Assembly (NCBI GenBank): GCA_023398165.1
Contig: JAEWSQ010000022.1
Span: 51,654-115,653 of the forward strand
Reading direction: 5' to 3'
DNA: 64,000 bases
Source of the DNA: Spirochaetota bacterium
Lineage (GTDB): Bacteria > Spirochaetota > Spirochaetia > Treponematales > Treponemataceae
The notes beneath the pieces were generated by a model that saw only the letters and a list, made by a program, of their open reading frames with translations, was not told where the DNA came from and ran no database searches. The position numbers and the translations under genes are program-made. Positions 9,063 through 18,467 of this stretch are shown in pieces (the first letter of the stretch is position 1; each line of letters opens with the position of its first letter).

Positions 9063-9086
9063 AACGGCTATTTTTTTCCAGCCGTT
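9063..9086. other. Hairpin in the divergent intergenic region
   Basis: AACGGCT (9063-9069) and AGCCGTT (9080-9086) form a perfect 7-bp stem around a T-rich 10-nt loop, between the divergent chemoreceptor and purL promoters. No U-run follows on either strand, so it is not an obvious terminator. Confidence 0.4.
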
Positions 9087-9096
9087 GCATATATCA

Positions 9097-9125
9097 TTGA
9101 TAATTCTATTGTTTTCATTTATAAT
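9097..9125 (+). promoter_or_regulatory. Promoter of purL placing the start site at the ATG
   Basis: TTGATA (9097-9102), 17-bp spacer, TATAAT (9120-9125). The usual distance predicts transcription starting at about 9131-9133, which is the ATG of purL itself (9132). The message would be leaderless. The GAAGG just before the ATG is too close to act as a normal Shine-Dalgarno. Confidence 0.65.
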
Positions 9126-9131
9126 TGAAGG

Positions 9132-12100
9132 ATGTTTCGTATTTATGTTGAAAGAAAAAACGGCTTTGAGAATGAAGCTAAACGTTATGAAAGTGAATTT
9201 ACCAATTTTCTTGGAATTAAAGGTATTACCCGCATACGGTATGTAAACCGCTACGATATAGAAAATATCAGTACAGATATTGCTGATCAGGCCTGTTCAA
9301 GGATTTTTTCCGAACCTCAAAGCGATATTCTCTATAAAAACCATATACCGCTCCAGGATGCGGAAAGCATTATTGCATGGGAATACTTACCCGGACAGTA
9401 CGATCAAAGAGCTGATTCTGCGCAGCAGTGTTTAAGCCTTCTCATGAGCGGACTTGAAAAAGACGGCAATAAACCTCTAGTCCGGTGTGCTAAAATGCTC
9501 ATAATAAGCGGAAATGTTGCCGCATCCGACGTTGAGAAAATACAAAAATACGTAATTAATCCGGTGGATTCTCAAAAAGCTTCTCTTGAAATTCCTGGGA
9601 CCCTTGTTATGAAAACAGACGAACCCCGGCCCATAGAAGTACAGAAAGGCTTCATCAGTTTTTCAGACAGTGAACTCGAAGAATACCGCATAAAAATGGG
9701 TCTCGCGATGGACAATGCGGATGTCAGGTTCATGAGAGACTATTTTAAAAAAGAAGGACGGGATCCGTTCGAGACAGAAGTCAAGGTTCTCGATACCTAT
9801 TGGTCCGACCACTGCCGCCATACCACCTTTAACACAGTACTCGAAACCATTGAAATTGAAGACGGATACTTCAGCGAACTGTTTAAAAAATCTCTTGAAA
9901 ACTATGAGACTATGAGAACAGAGCTTTATGCAGACAGGACTGATAAGCCCGTAACTCTCATGGATATGGCAGTCATCGGTGCAAAGTACCTTAAAAAACA
10001 CGGCAAACTCGAAGACATAGAATTATCCGAAGAAATAAATGCATGTTCTATTTATATAGATGTTAATACGGAAGACTGTAGAACCGGAATAAAAGCCGTT
10101 GAAAAATGGCTGTTGATGTTTAAGAATGAAACCCATAACCATCCGACAGAGATAGAGCCGTTTGGAGGAGCCGCAACCTGTATTGGCGGAGCTATCCGCG
10201 ATCCATTATCAGGCCGTTCATGGGTCTATCAGGCTTTACGTGTTACAGGAGCTGCGGATCCTACCGTTCCTGTTTCCAGAACCCGGGAGGGAAAGCTCCC
10301 CCAAAAGAAACTCACAAGAGAAGCCGCTATGGGATTCAGTTCCTACGGCAATCAGATTGGTCTTACAACCGGTCAGGTTGCAGAAATATATCATCCGGGA
10401 TTTGAAGCGAAACGGATGGAGCTTGGTGCGGTAATTGCAGCCGCTCCTGCTCATACGGTCATGAGGGAAACACCCGAAAGCGGCGACTGCATCGTGCTTG
10501 TCGGAGGCGGAACAGGAAGAGACGGAATAGGAGGGGCAACAGGATCCTCAAAAGTTCATACAAAAGAATCTGTCACCTCTGCTGCGGCGGAAGTTCAAAA
10601 AGGGAATGCCGTAGAGGAACGTAAAATACAAAGACTCTTTAGAAACCCGGAAGTTTCTGTAATCATAAGAAGATGCAACGACTTCGGAGCAGGCGGCGTC
10701 GCAGTAGCGGTCGGGGAATTAGCTCCGGGGCTTGAAATTAACCTTGATGCCGTTCCAAAAAAATATGAGGGCTTGAACGGCACTGAACTTGCAATATCAG
10801 AATCGCAGGAACGAATGGCAATTGTTGTCCGCGAAAAAGATGTTTCTTTTCTTATTGATGAAGCATCAAAAGAAAACCTTAATGCCACAGTCATTGCCAG
10901 GGTAACCGGTACCAACCGTCTCGTCATGAAATGGAAGGGCTCAACCATAGTCGATATTGACAGGGCATTTCTCGATACTGCGGGCGCCCGGCGTTCCGCA
11001 AAGGCAAAAATAACAAACCCGAATAGAATTTTCTCCCCTCTCTGCAGACCGCTCGATTCCGTTCAGCTCATGCTTAATGAGGAATCACGCGGAATTTGTA
11101 AAACAGAAGTTATAAAAAAAGCATGGCTCGAAAACCTCAAAGACCTTGCCTGCTGCGCTCAGCGCGGCTTAACGGAACGGTTCGACGGCTCGATCGGTTC
11201 ATCGTCTGTCCTGTTCCCCATGGGAGGAAGTGACCAGAGTACACCTGAATCAGGATGTGCTGCAAAAATTCCTGTCATGAGTCCCAAAGAAACAACCACT
11301 GCAAGCATTATGACATTCGGCTATGATCCGAGAGTTTCAGAGTGGAGCCCCTGGCACGGAGCCCAGACTGCAGTTCTTCAGTCGCTTGCAAAACTTACGG
11401 CAATGGGAGGGAATCCTGATAAGGCACGCCTCACCTTCCAGGAGTACTTTGAAAGAACTGTTTCAAAGGAGGCATGGGGAAAACCTGCAGCTGCCCTCCT
11501 GGGAGCGCTTTCTGCTCAAAAATCAATGGGTACAGCGGCAATCGGCGGAAAAGACAGCATGTCCGGATCCTTCCAGGAATTGAAAGTTCCTCCGACCCTT
11601 GTTTCGTTTGCAGTAGCAACAGAAGACTCGAAAAATATTATATCGGGATCATTTAAAAAAGCCGGTTCATACATCTATACTTCAATTCAGCCGTACTCTG
11701 AACTTTTAGAGCCCGACTTTGAATCTTTTAAAGAAAATGCAAAACTCATACAGGATTTAGCACGAGGCGGAATTATACGCTCAATGTACCCTGTAGGCGC
11801 CGGCGGTCTTGCAGAAGCGCTTTCAAAAATGGCTTTCGGAAACAGCATAGGATGCTCTATTGAAAGTACTGTTCAGGAACTTCTCTTTGTTCCCATGTAT
11901 GGTACAATAGTGATTGAAACATCTGAAAAAATCGATACAACTAAATATAAATGGCTTTTCACAGGGACTACACAGGAGAAAAAGAGTATTGATATTACAC
12001 TTGCTTGTTATAAAGCCGGTGATATGCATGAAAAAGCAGTCACTTCTATTCCGCTGGAGGAAGCCCGTTCAGCATGGGAACACACGCTGGTATCAGTTTT

Positions 12101-13079
12101 CCCCTCTGTGTCCGGAACACCTGCAGAAAAAGCAGTACTGCCCGGGGGAAGAAGAATGCCCTTTTTTGCCCGGACCATCCACAGCTCTCTTAGCCGTGAA
12201 AGAAAAGAATATACAAAAAAACCGGCCGGATTTTACACGATGGGAAAAGCTTCCCCGCTCGTTATACTCCCCGTATTTCCGGGAACAAACTGCGAATACG
12301 ACATGGCCCGCGCCTTTAATCTTGCAGGCGCTCAGACACAGATAGTTGTGTTCAGGAATCATACGGCGGAAGCCCTTGAAGATTCTTTATTGAATCTACA
12401 ACACTCGCTCGAAAAAGCCCAAATCCTTGCACTATCAGGCGGATTTTCAGCCGGCGATGAACCCGACGGATCCGGCAAATTCATAGCCAATGTACTGCGT
12501 GAACACCGCATAACAGATTCAATAATGAACCTTATTGATAATAGAGACGGTTTAATTCTTGGAATCTGCAACGGATTTCAAGCTTTAATTAAGGTTGGTC
12601 TGTTACCATACGGAAAGATTCTGGAAACAGATGAGACTATGCCGACGCTTACGTATAATACTATAGGACGCCATATATCACGGGTATGCAGAACCCGTGT
12701 GTGTTCGTCATTATCGCCGTGGGCTAAACATGAAACTGTCATTGATAATTCTATTCAGCTTATTCCGATTTCACACGGCGAGGGAAGACTTATTATCTCG
12801 CCGAAAACGGCAAAAGAATTATTCAGAAACGGGCAGATCTTTACACAGTATGTTGATGAACTGGGAAAACCTGCGGTAAAGGAGCCCGATAATCCCAACG
12901 GCTCCATGTATGCTATTGAAGGAATAACAAGCCGGGATGGACGAATACTCGGGAAAATGGGTCATAATGAACGTACAATTGGAACAATTCCAGGCGGACA
13001 CTCAGAAGATATATTCAAAAATATCAGCGGAAATAAATGCCAAAACATCTTTGCCGCCGGTGTTTCATATTTTAAATAA
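9132..13079 (+). CDS. purL: Phosphoribosylformylglycinamidine synthase, single chain
   Basis: 1315 aa; converts FGAR, glutamine and ATP to FGAM in purine synthesis. It is the fused large form: N-terminal domain (MFRIYVERK onward), two AIR-synthase-like repeats with the HNHPTEIEPFGGAATCIGG loop near residues 335-355, and a C-terminal class I glutamine amidotransferase domain. In that domain GICNGF gives nucleophile C1146 and MGHNER gives H1278 and E1280, so the triad is complete; PGTNCE and GGFSAGDE are also present. From memory this matches the clade found in Clostridia and spirochaetes. No usable SD precedes the ATG and the -10 box is 6 bp away (see promoter). No other purine gene is adjacent. 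Confidence 0.96.
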   Translation: MFRIYVERKNGFENEAKRYESEFTNFLGIKGITRIRYVNRYDIENISTDIADQACSRIFSEPQSDILYKNHIPLQDAESIIAWEYLPGQYDQRADSAQQCLSLLMSGLEKDGNKPLVRCAKMLIISGNVAASDVEKIQKYVINPVDSQKASLEIPGTLVMKTDEPRPIEVQKGFISFSDSELEEYRIKMGLAMDNADVRFMRDYFKKEGRDPFETEVKVLDTYWSDHCRHTTFNTVLETIEIEDGYFSELFKKSLENYETMRTELYADRTDKPVTLMDMAVIGAKYLKKHGKLEDIELSEEINACSIYIDVNTEDCRTGIKAVEKWLLMFKNETHNHPTEIEPFGGAATCIGGAIRDPLSGRSWVYQALRVTGAADPTVPVSRTREGKLPQKKLTREAAMGFSSYGNQIGLTTGQVAEIYHPGFEAKRMELGAVIAAAPAHTVMRETPESGDCIVLVGGGTGRDGIGGATGSSKVHTKESVTSAAAEVQKGNAVEERKIQRLFRNPEVSVIIRRCNDFGAGGVAVAVGELAPGLEINLDAVPKKYEGLNGTELAISESQERMAIVVREKDVSFLIDEASKENLNATVIARVTGTNRLVMKWKGSTIVDIDRAFLDTAGARRSAKAKITNPNRIFSPLCRPLDSVQLMLNEESRGICKTEVIKKAWLENLKDLACCAQRGLTERFDGSIGSSSVLFPMGGSDQSTPESGCAAKIPVMSPKETTTASIMTFGYDPRVSEWSPWHGAQTAVLQSLAKLTAMGGNPDKARLTFQEYFERTVSKEAWGKPAAALLGALSAQKSMGTAAIGGKDSMSGSFQELKVPPTLVSFAVATEDSKNIISGSFKKAGSYIYTSIQPYSELLEPDFESFKENAKLIQDLARGGIIRSMYPVGAGGLAEALSKMAFGNSIGCSIESTVQELLFVPMYGTIVIETSEKIDTTKYKWLFTGTTQEKKSIDITLACYKAGDMHEKAVTSIPLEEARSAWEHTLVSVFPSVSGTPAEKAVLPGGRRMPFFARTIHSSLSRERKEYTKKPAGFYTMGKASPLVILPVFPGTNCEYDMARAFNLAGAQTQIVVFRNHTAEALEDSLLNLQHSLEKAQILALSGGFSAGDEPDGSGKFIANVLREHRITDSIMNLIDNRDGLILGICNGFQALIKVGLLPYGKILETDETMPTLTYNTIGRHISRVCRTRVCSSLSPWAKHETVIDNSIQLIPISHGEGRLIISPKTAKELFRNGQIFTQYVDELGKPAVKEPDNPNGSMYAIEGITSRDGRILGKMGHNERTIGTIPGGHSEDIFKNISGNKCQNIFAAGVSYFK

Positions 13080-13095
13080 CCGGGACAAGGTTATT
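13075..13095 (+). other. Hairpin between purL and the downstream lipoprotein gene
   Basis: AATAACC (13075-13081) and GGTTATT (13089-13095) form a 7-bp stem that overlaps the purL stop codon and ends just before the SD AGGAG of the next gene. No U-run follows, so it is more likely to affect RNA processing or translation than termination. Confidence 0.45.
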
Positions 13096-13108
13096 CTAGG
13101 AGATTAAA

Positions 13109-14089
13109 ATGAAAAAAACACTAAAAAAAGTGTTACTGCTTGCAGCAGTTCTCGTTATTGCTGCTTCATCTTTTGCCTGTAAACAGGCTGCAACAGAAGC
13201 TGTTTGGTACCATGACTATGAAGAATCAAAAACAGCTGCGGCAGAACAGAGTAAAAACATTCTGCTTTTTTTCACGGGTTCTGACTGGGACACCATCAGT
13301 CAGTCATTAGCATCTAATGTGTTTACCTCTGACCTTTTCTTAAAAAAAGTAGCACCTAACTATATTCTTGCACAGCTCGACTTTCCCCAGGCGGAAGGAT
13401 CCATTAATGAAGAGCAGTTCATGAAGAATTACGATGTTGCCAACTCCTTTACCTTGCAGAGTCTTCCCACCGTTCTTTTAGTTACAAAGGAAGGATATGT
13501 AATTTCCTCCATTGAAACAAAGGCAGATATTACCGATGCTGCAGAATATGTTAAATTGATAACCGCCAATAATAAAAATTCCGGGAAAATTATTTCCACC
13601 TCTAAAAAACTGGAAACAGCAGAAGGCGTGGAAAAAGTGAAACAGATCGATGCTTTTGCAGAACTCCTCGATGCTTCATACCGCTACCTGCTTTCAGATT
13701 TATTTTCCCAGATTCCCGATCTTGACCCTGAAAACAAATCAAAATTATACGGTAAATATCTTCTTCAATTAACCTACCCCAAAGCGATGAATGCTTTTAC
13801 CAACGGGGATGAAGACGGTGCAATAAAAATGCTTATCGATATTGCTGAGGGAGGCATGCTTAATACTGCCGACACTCAGGAAGCTTATTATACGATTGCA
13901 TATTTGTATGCCCAGATGGCAGACAGCGATAATACTGTTGTTCTTGATTATTTGAAAAAATCATATAAGATTGACACAGAATCTGATAATGCACCAAAGA
14001 TTCTTGAGACTATCACCTATATTGAAAACAGCGTAGCTGCAGAACAGGCTGCTTCCCAGGCTCTTTCCGAGGAATCTGCTGCCGAATAA
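13109..14089 (+). CDS. Thioredoxin-fold lipoprotein lacking the CXXC motif
   Basis: 326 aa. A lipoprotein signal peptide ends in SFAC (lipidated C24). Residues ~33-150 follow the thioredoxin-like pattern seen in DUF255/thioredoxin_7 proteins: ILLFFTGSDW, a VFTSDLF helix, a YILAQLDFP strand and a cis-Pro-like SLPTVLL. The active-site CXXC expected right after GSDW is replaced by DTIS (61-64), and the only cysteine in the protein is the lipid-bearing one, so redox activity is not expected. The C-terminal half is helical and TPR-like (KMLIDIAEGG, AYYTIAYLYAQM). SD AGGAG lies 6 nt before ATG, and the next gene begins immediately after the stop. Likely periplasmic binding or scaffold role; function unknown. 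Confidence 0.7.
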   Translation: MKKTLKKVLLLAAVLVIAASSFACKQAATEAVWYHDYEESKTAAAEQSKNILLFFTGSDWDTISQSLASNVFTSDLFLKKVAPNYILAQLDFPQAEGSINEEQFMKNYDVANSFTLQSLPTVLLVTKEGYVISSIETKADITDAAEYVKLITANNKNSGKIISTSKKLETAEGVEKVKQIDAFAELLDASYRYLLSDLFSQIPDLDPENKSKLYGKYLLQLTYPKAMNAFTNGDEDGAIKMLIDIAEGGMLNTADTQEAYYTIAYLYAQMADSDNTVVLDYLKKSYKIDTESDNAPKILETITYIENSVAAEQAASQALSEESAAE

Positions 14090-15364
14090 ATGAATACGGC
14101 GGAGCCCCCTCATAATTCCATATGGGGACTGCTTATACTGTGTGCAGTCCTCATTCTTCTCTCAATAATTTTTTCTGCCTCGGAGACCGCTTTTTTATCT
14201 ATCAATAAACTGCGCTTAAGGTTTCTAAGAAATAAAAAAGATAGAAAGGCTGTCAGAGCAGGGAAACTTCTCGACAAAAAAAATCTTCTTCTCAATACCC
14301 TGCTCATCGGCAACAATATTGTAAATATTGCATTATCAGCGGTTGTAACATCAATTGCACTTTCTTTTTTTGGAAATTCAGGTATTGGAATAGCAACCGG
14401 AATCGTTACCTTAATACTTCTTATATTCGGGGAAATTACACCAAAGACCGTCGGTTCGCATCATCCAGAGACTATAGCTTTTCTTTTCTCAGGAGTAATC
14501 CGTTTCTTCTCAATTATATTAAAACCCCTTGTTTTATTTTTCACAAGTGTATCATCATTCATACTGAAACTTCTTCACATTAAAAATTCTGAAAAATCAG
14601 CTACCTTTTCCGAAGAGGAGATAAAACACTTAATAGAGATCGGAGAGGAGGAAGGAATACTCGACAGCAGCGAAAAAAAAATGATGCACCGGGTTTTCAA
14701 ATTCACCGATCTTTCTGCGAAAGAGATTATGACCCCGCGCACCCAGATAGCCGCAATCGATCTAAGCAGTACCTATGTCGGTATTCTTGAACTGTCCCAG
14801 AAAACCAGACTCTCAAAATTCCCTGTATATAAAAACGATATAGATGATATTCAGGGCATACTTCATGTAAAAGATATGATACGCTATGCAAAAAACAGGC
14901 AGCTTTTCTCTGTTAAAGATTGTATGAGGCAGCCGTTATTTATTCTCGAAACGAGAAAAATGTCTTCAATACAGCAGATACTGCGTGAAAACAATCAGAC
15001 AATCGCTATTGTTCTTGATGAATACTCGGGAACTGCCGGATTATTGACAATTGAAGACATTGCGCAGGAAATATTCGGAACCATGTACGACGAGTATGAT
15101 TCTTCAGCCTCCCCTGAAATTCAAAAGAAAAGCGATACTGAATTCCTGCTGTCGGGAAATGCACGACTAATAGATATAGCAGAGAAAACAGGTATAAGCC
15201 TGACATCAAATTACTATGAAACAATTGCAGGCTATATCAGCGAGAAGCTTGATGCCCTCCCCGAAACAGGAAGCGTTGTAAAGAATGAACAGGCAAGCCT
15301 TACCGTGCTGTCGATGACAGACAGGCGTGTTCTTCAGGTTCTTCTAAAGAAGGAGCAGGTATGA
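14090..15364 (+). CDS. DUF21/CBS/CorC_HlyC-domain membrane protein (first copy)
   Basis: 424 aa, CNNM/CorB-like family (often annotated hemolysin or Mg/Co transporter). N-terminal DUF21 transmembrane domain (about 1-185, four hydrophobic segments, SASETAFLSINKLRLR), a CBS pair (about 205-330, IMTPRTQIAAIDL and VLDEYSGTAGLLTIED), then the C-terminal CorC_HlyC domain (340-424). The family is linked to magnesium or divalent cation homeostasis; transport direction is not settled. The ATG directly abuts the stop of the preceding lipoprotein gene and the 3' end overlaps its paralogue by ATGA, so the three are co-translated. Confidence 0.9.
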   Translation: MNTAEPPHNSIWGLLILCAVLILLSIIFSASETAFLSINKLRLRFLRNKKDRKAVRAGKLLDKKNLLLNTLLIGNNIVNIALSAVVTSIALSFFGNSGIGIATGIVTLILLIFGEITPKTVGSHHPETIAFLFSGVIRFFSIILKPLVLFFTSVSSFILKLLHIKNSEKSATFSEEEIKHLIEIGEEEGILDSSEKKMMHRVFKFTDLSAKEIMTPRTQIAAIDLSSTYVGILELSQKTRLSKFPVYKNDIDDIQGILHVKDMIRYAKNRQLFSVKDCMRQPLFILETRKMSSIQQILRENNQTIAIVLDEYSGTAGLLTIEDIAQEIFGTMYDEYDSSASPEIQKKSDTEFLLSGNARLIDIAEKTGISLTSNYYETIAGYISEKLDALPETGSVVKNEQASLTVLSMTDRRVLQVLLKKEQV

Positions 15365-16602
15365 TTGCCTTATATCTTGTGCTTCTTGTCTTTCTATTAT
15401 GCGCATCTGCTTTTTTCTCCGCCTCGGAAACCTCGCTTACATCCATTTCACGTATCACGCTAAAGAAAATTATGAAGGAAAAGCGCAGAGGATCTAAAAC
15501 AGTAACTTTATTAAAAAGCAAAATGGACAGCGTATTAACAATAATTCTCATCGGCAATAACTTTGTTAACACACTCGCCTCATCCGCGGCTACAGCCTTG
15601 GCAATTTCATTATACGGAGAAAAGGGTGCCGGAATCGCAACAATCATCATGACTGTTGTAATAATTCTCTTCGGTGAAATTCTTCCAAAAACAGCGGCAA
15701 CAAGAAAACCGGCAGAAACAGCCTGCCTGACATCCCCCGCTCTTAATCTGTTCAGAATTATTCTCTCTCCTGTGGAATGGCTGTTTTTACATCTGCAGAG
15801 ACTTATAAACAAGGCTGAAAGCATTATCTGGAAAACTTCTGAGCCGCTTATAACCGAAGACGAGTTAAAAACACTCATAGATCTGGGGGATACCGAGGGC
15901 ACGCTTGAGAGCGGTGAAAAAGAAATGCTCTACAACATATTTGAATTTTCAGACCTTAAAGTACGCGATATTATGAGACACCGTTCCCTCATAAAGGGAA
16001 TTCCTCTTTCAGCCGATTATGATACAGTTTTGAATACCTTTACTTCTTCATCCTATTCGAGGCTTACCGTTTTTGAAGAGAATCTGGACAGTATTATTGG
16101 AATAGTACATTTTAAAGATGTTCTTTTTAATAAGTCAAAACCATTCAATCTGAAGTCCATTATAAGACCTGTTCCCTTTGTTCCGGAAACAAAATCTGTT
16201 GTCTCCCTATTATCACTTTTTAAAAAAGAAAAACAGAATTTTGCCGTTGTTGTGGATGAACACGGCAGTAATCATGGAATTATTACCATGAGCGACATCT
16301 TGAAGGCAGTATTCGGACGCGTCACTGATGAATACAGTATACAGGACATTCCTGCTGAAGAACGAATAACTATTGTTTCTCCCTCACAGTTTCTCATTCC
16401 GGGGGATCTGCATCTTGGCGAGGTTAATCAGATTTTTAAGATCCAGCTTGTTTCTGAAGATTTTGACACTCTGGGAGGATGGCTTTTAGAGCAGTTCGGG
16501 TATCTTCCTTCCGCGGGAGAAAGTATTCAAAAGCAAAAACTGATTTTTACTGTGGAAGAAATGTCCCAGAGAAGAATCAGAAGCATCAGATTATCAGTCT
16601 AG
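15361..16602 (+). CDS. DUF21/CBS/CorC_HlyC-domain membrane protein (second copy)
   Basis: 413 aa, a tandem paralogue of the preceding gene with the same layout: DUF21 (SASETSLTSISRITLK; GEILPKTAATRKP), CBS pair (IMRHRSLIKGIPL; VVDEHGSNHGIITMSDI) and CorC_HlyC domain. The two copies are clearly diverged, with different CBS ligand loops, so a heteromeric pair with distinct nucleotide or ion sensing is plausible. It starts within the stop of the first copy (ATGA overlap). It ends one base before the convergent omptin-like gene, leaving no room for a separate terminator. Confidence 0.9.
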   Translation: MIALYLVLLVFLLCASAFFSASETSLTSISRITLKKIMKEKRRGSKTVTLLKSKMDSVLTIILIGNNFVNTLASSAATALAISLYGEKGAGIATIIMTVVIILFGEILPKTAATRKPAETACLTSPALNLFRIILSPVEWLFLHLQRLINKAESIIWKTSEPLITEDELKTLIDLGDTEGTLESGEKEMLYNIFEFSDLKVRDIMRHRSLIKGIPLSADYDTVLNTFTSSSYSRLTVFEENLDSIIGIVHFKDVLFNKSKPFNLKSIIRPVPFVPETKSVVSLLSLFKKEKQNFAVVVDEHGSNHGIITMSDILKAVFGRVTDEYSIQDIPAEERITIVSPSQFLIPGDLHLGEVNQIFKIQLVSEDFDTLGGWLLEQFGYLPSAGESIQKQKLIFTVEEMSQRRIRSIRLSV

Positions 16603-17541
16603 TTATTTTGAAAATTTATACTGAACGGAGGCTGAAAAACGGGCTTCAGACAGCCTTGTTCCGCCTGCATACCCGCTCTGTTCAAAAAAAGCATTCCCGT
16701 TTTCTTCCTTCATTCCAGTAACCCCGATGCACAGCGGAAGATAGAGACCTTCCACACCTATACCAAGCGACAGACATTTCGTCACGAAAAGGGACAAAGA
16801 AATGCCTCCTTTTAAAGCATAAAAAGACATCATGCTGTCAAGAAACTCGACGCTCCTCAGATGATGAATGTCCCATCCTTTTGCAAAACAGAACGGGGAA
16901 TAGGCTGCGGAAAAAGTAACCAGTACGGAATCGGACGGACGGATTTTCCAGACAGATCCAAGCCAGGTAAAGAGAAGATACTGAGTGTAGGAAATCATTT
17001 GCCCCGACATTCTCTGAATCACCGGAATTTCATATAAGTAGTTAATAAAATATCCGTTGTATGAAGTTGCCCCTGTTTCATTATATTGAAAACCGGTATA
17101 ACCGGTGATTGAGACTTTTTCATCGTTGACGAATTCGTAACCGGCATTTAGATTCACATCGAGGAGCGCCTTAATTGACGCATCATGATAAGAAAAAAGA
17201 GAAGGTTCTGGAGAAGATGTATAAAAATCCGAATCCGACATCGTCCCCGAAACCGAAGGAATCCCCAAAAGCACGGAAAGATGTGCAGTAAATCTGTTTT
17301 TCGAATACGAAACAGCAGAGCCGGCCAAATATATATTCTGTAAAGACCAGTTAAGATCGCTTAGTAACGTTGTAGTTTCGCCTTCCTTCGTAAAAACGTA
17401 TTCACCGATAGTTGTTTTCCTGTATTGAAAAAGAGGCTGAATTTCGAGTGAAAAAGTATCCGCGCTTTCAGCAGCATAAAGCAATGCTGATATAAATACG
17501 GTAACCATAAAGCCTATATTTTTACGTTTCTGTATTCTCAT
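16603..17541 (-). CDS. Omptin-family outer membrane protease
   Basis: 312 aa from the ATG at 17541, preferred over one at 17559 because GGAGAGG precedes it. Signal peptide (KRKNIGFMVTVFISALLYAAESA), then an alternating beta-barrel ending in the canonical C-terminal phenylalanine region (SASVQYKFSK). The omptin landmarks line up with OmpT from memory: GTMSDSDF matches GNMDDYDW (catalytic pair D103/D105, OmpT D83/D85) and GWDIHHLR matches the NDEHYMRD loop (D224/H226, OmpT D210/H212), with SYHDASIKALLDVNL matching SHPATNVNHANEYDLNV. It is therefore predicted to be an active surface protease cutting at basic residues. It overlaps the end of the upstream pseudouridine synthase gene. Confidence 0.75.
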   Translation of the reverse strand: MRIQKRKNIGFMVTVFISALLYAAESADTFSLEIQPLFQYRKTTIGEYVFTKEGETTTLLSDLNWSLQNIYLAGSAVSYSKNRFTAHLSVLLGIPSVSGTMSDSDFYTSSPEPSLFSYHDASIKALLDVNLNAGYEFVNDEKVSITGYTGFQYNETGATSYNGYFINYLYEIPVIQRMSGQMISYTQYLLFTWLGSVWKIRPSDSVLVTFSAAYSPFCFAKGWDIHHLRSVEFLDSMMSFYALKGGISLSLFVTKCLSLGIGVEGLYLPLCIGVTGMKEENGNAFFEQSGYAGGTRLSEARFSASVQYKFSK

Positions 17542-18316
17542 TGTCCTCTCCGTTATCATCGCTTCTATTCAGGGGATCAACATTAAATAATTTTGAAAAC
17601 TGCTTTCGAACCGATTCCATGTCTTTAGCATAGGGTGCTGTTATACGTACTCTTTCCTTTGTGAAAGGATGGTTAAACTCGATCCTATACGCATGGAGAG
17701 CAAGCCTTTCAAGAAGCGGGCGTTCTTCAAAAACATCTCCCCTCCAGGATCTTTTAATCTCAGAAAGTCTTACGGGTTTTTGATTCCCGCCGTAAAGAGG
17801 GTCGCACACGATGCTCAATCCGCAGTCTGTTAAATGAACCCTGATCTGATGTGTTCTGCCTGTTACCGGAGAGGCTTCAATCCATGAATACGGTCCGCAC
17901 ACGCCTATAAGCGTAAAATGAGTTTCAGAGGGTTTACCGAATTTTTTTGATACCACGGTTCTATGTCTTGCATCCCCGTCTATCTGAAGGGGAGAATCAA
18001 CGGTTTTTTCATCCCAAAGGGGTCTGCCGTATACAAGCGCATGATAGGTTTTATAGATTTCCCTTTCTTGAAAAGCCGTTGATAAAATACGGTGAGCGTC
18101 TTCATTTTTTGCATAGATGACAATACCCGACGTATCTTTATCTATGCGGTGAACGGCCCAAAGTCTGCCCAGTTCCTGTGAAGCAAGGATGTCAAGACGG
18201 GGCGCATCCGGATCGTAACGGTCGGCAGCGACAAGCAGACCGCTTTTTTTGTTTAAAACGACTATATGATCATCATTATAGAGAATTGTAAAAGGTTTAT
18301 CAGTTTTCATAGGCAT
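17522..18316 (-). CDS. RluA/RluD-family pseudouridine synthase
   Basis: 264 aa. Catalytic motif HRIDKDTSG (about residues 57-65) with the essential Asp, the RTHQIRVHL motif and the DPLYGG motif. There is no S4 domain in front, so it belongs to the shorter RluA/YabO-like group; the RNA target cannot be assigned. Two in-frame ATGs lie 6 bp apart (18316 and 18310) and neither has an SD. A TATACT box (18319-18324) sits directly upstream and would start transcription near 18312, two bases before the second ATG, so initiation at Met 3 on a nearly leaderless message is plausible. The 3' end overlaps the omptin gene. Confidence 0.9.
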   Translation of the reverse strand: MPMKTDKPFTILYNDDHIVVLNKKSGLLVAADRYDPDAPRLDILASQELGRLWAVHRIDKDTSGIVIYAKNEDAHRILSTAFQEREIYKTYHALVYGRPLWDEKTVDSPLQIDGDARHRTVVSKKFGKPSETHFTLIGVCGPYSWIEASPVTGRTHQIRVHLTDCGLSIVCDPLYGGNQKPVRLSEIKRSWRGDVFEERPLLERLALHAYRIEFNHPFTKERVRITAPYAKDMESVRKQFSKLFNVDPLNRSDDNGEDNENTET

Positions 18317-18377
18317 TTAGTATAGCATAGATAAACTTGCGAGGTAAAGGCAGTGCTTAAATTCCGGTATTCCCGGC

Positions 18378-18406
18378 TTGTGTTAACGGTATGTTTTTTG
18401 TACAAT
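18378..18406 (+). promoter_or_regulatory. Promoter of the phosphofructokinase gene
   Basis: TTGTGT (18378-18383), 17-bp spacer, TACAAT (18401-18406), followed by a ~55-nt leader and AAGGAG before the ATG at 18468. Confidence 0.55.
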
Positions 18407-18467
18407 GATCCCGGTATTGCTCTATTAAAAACAGCGGTATTCTTATTTAAAGAAGCAAGGAGAATCT

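Noticed and set aside
9063..9086. Terminator between the divergent genes
   Set aside because: The hairpin has no U-run on either strand and neither flanking gene ends there.
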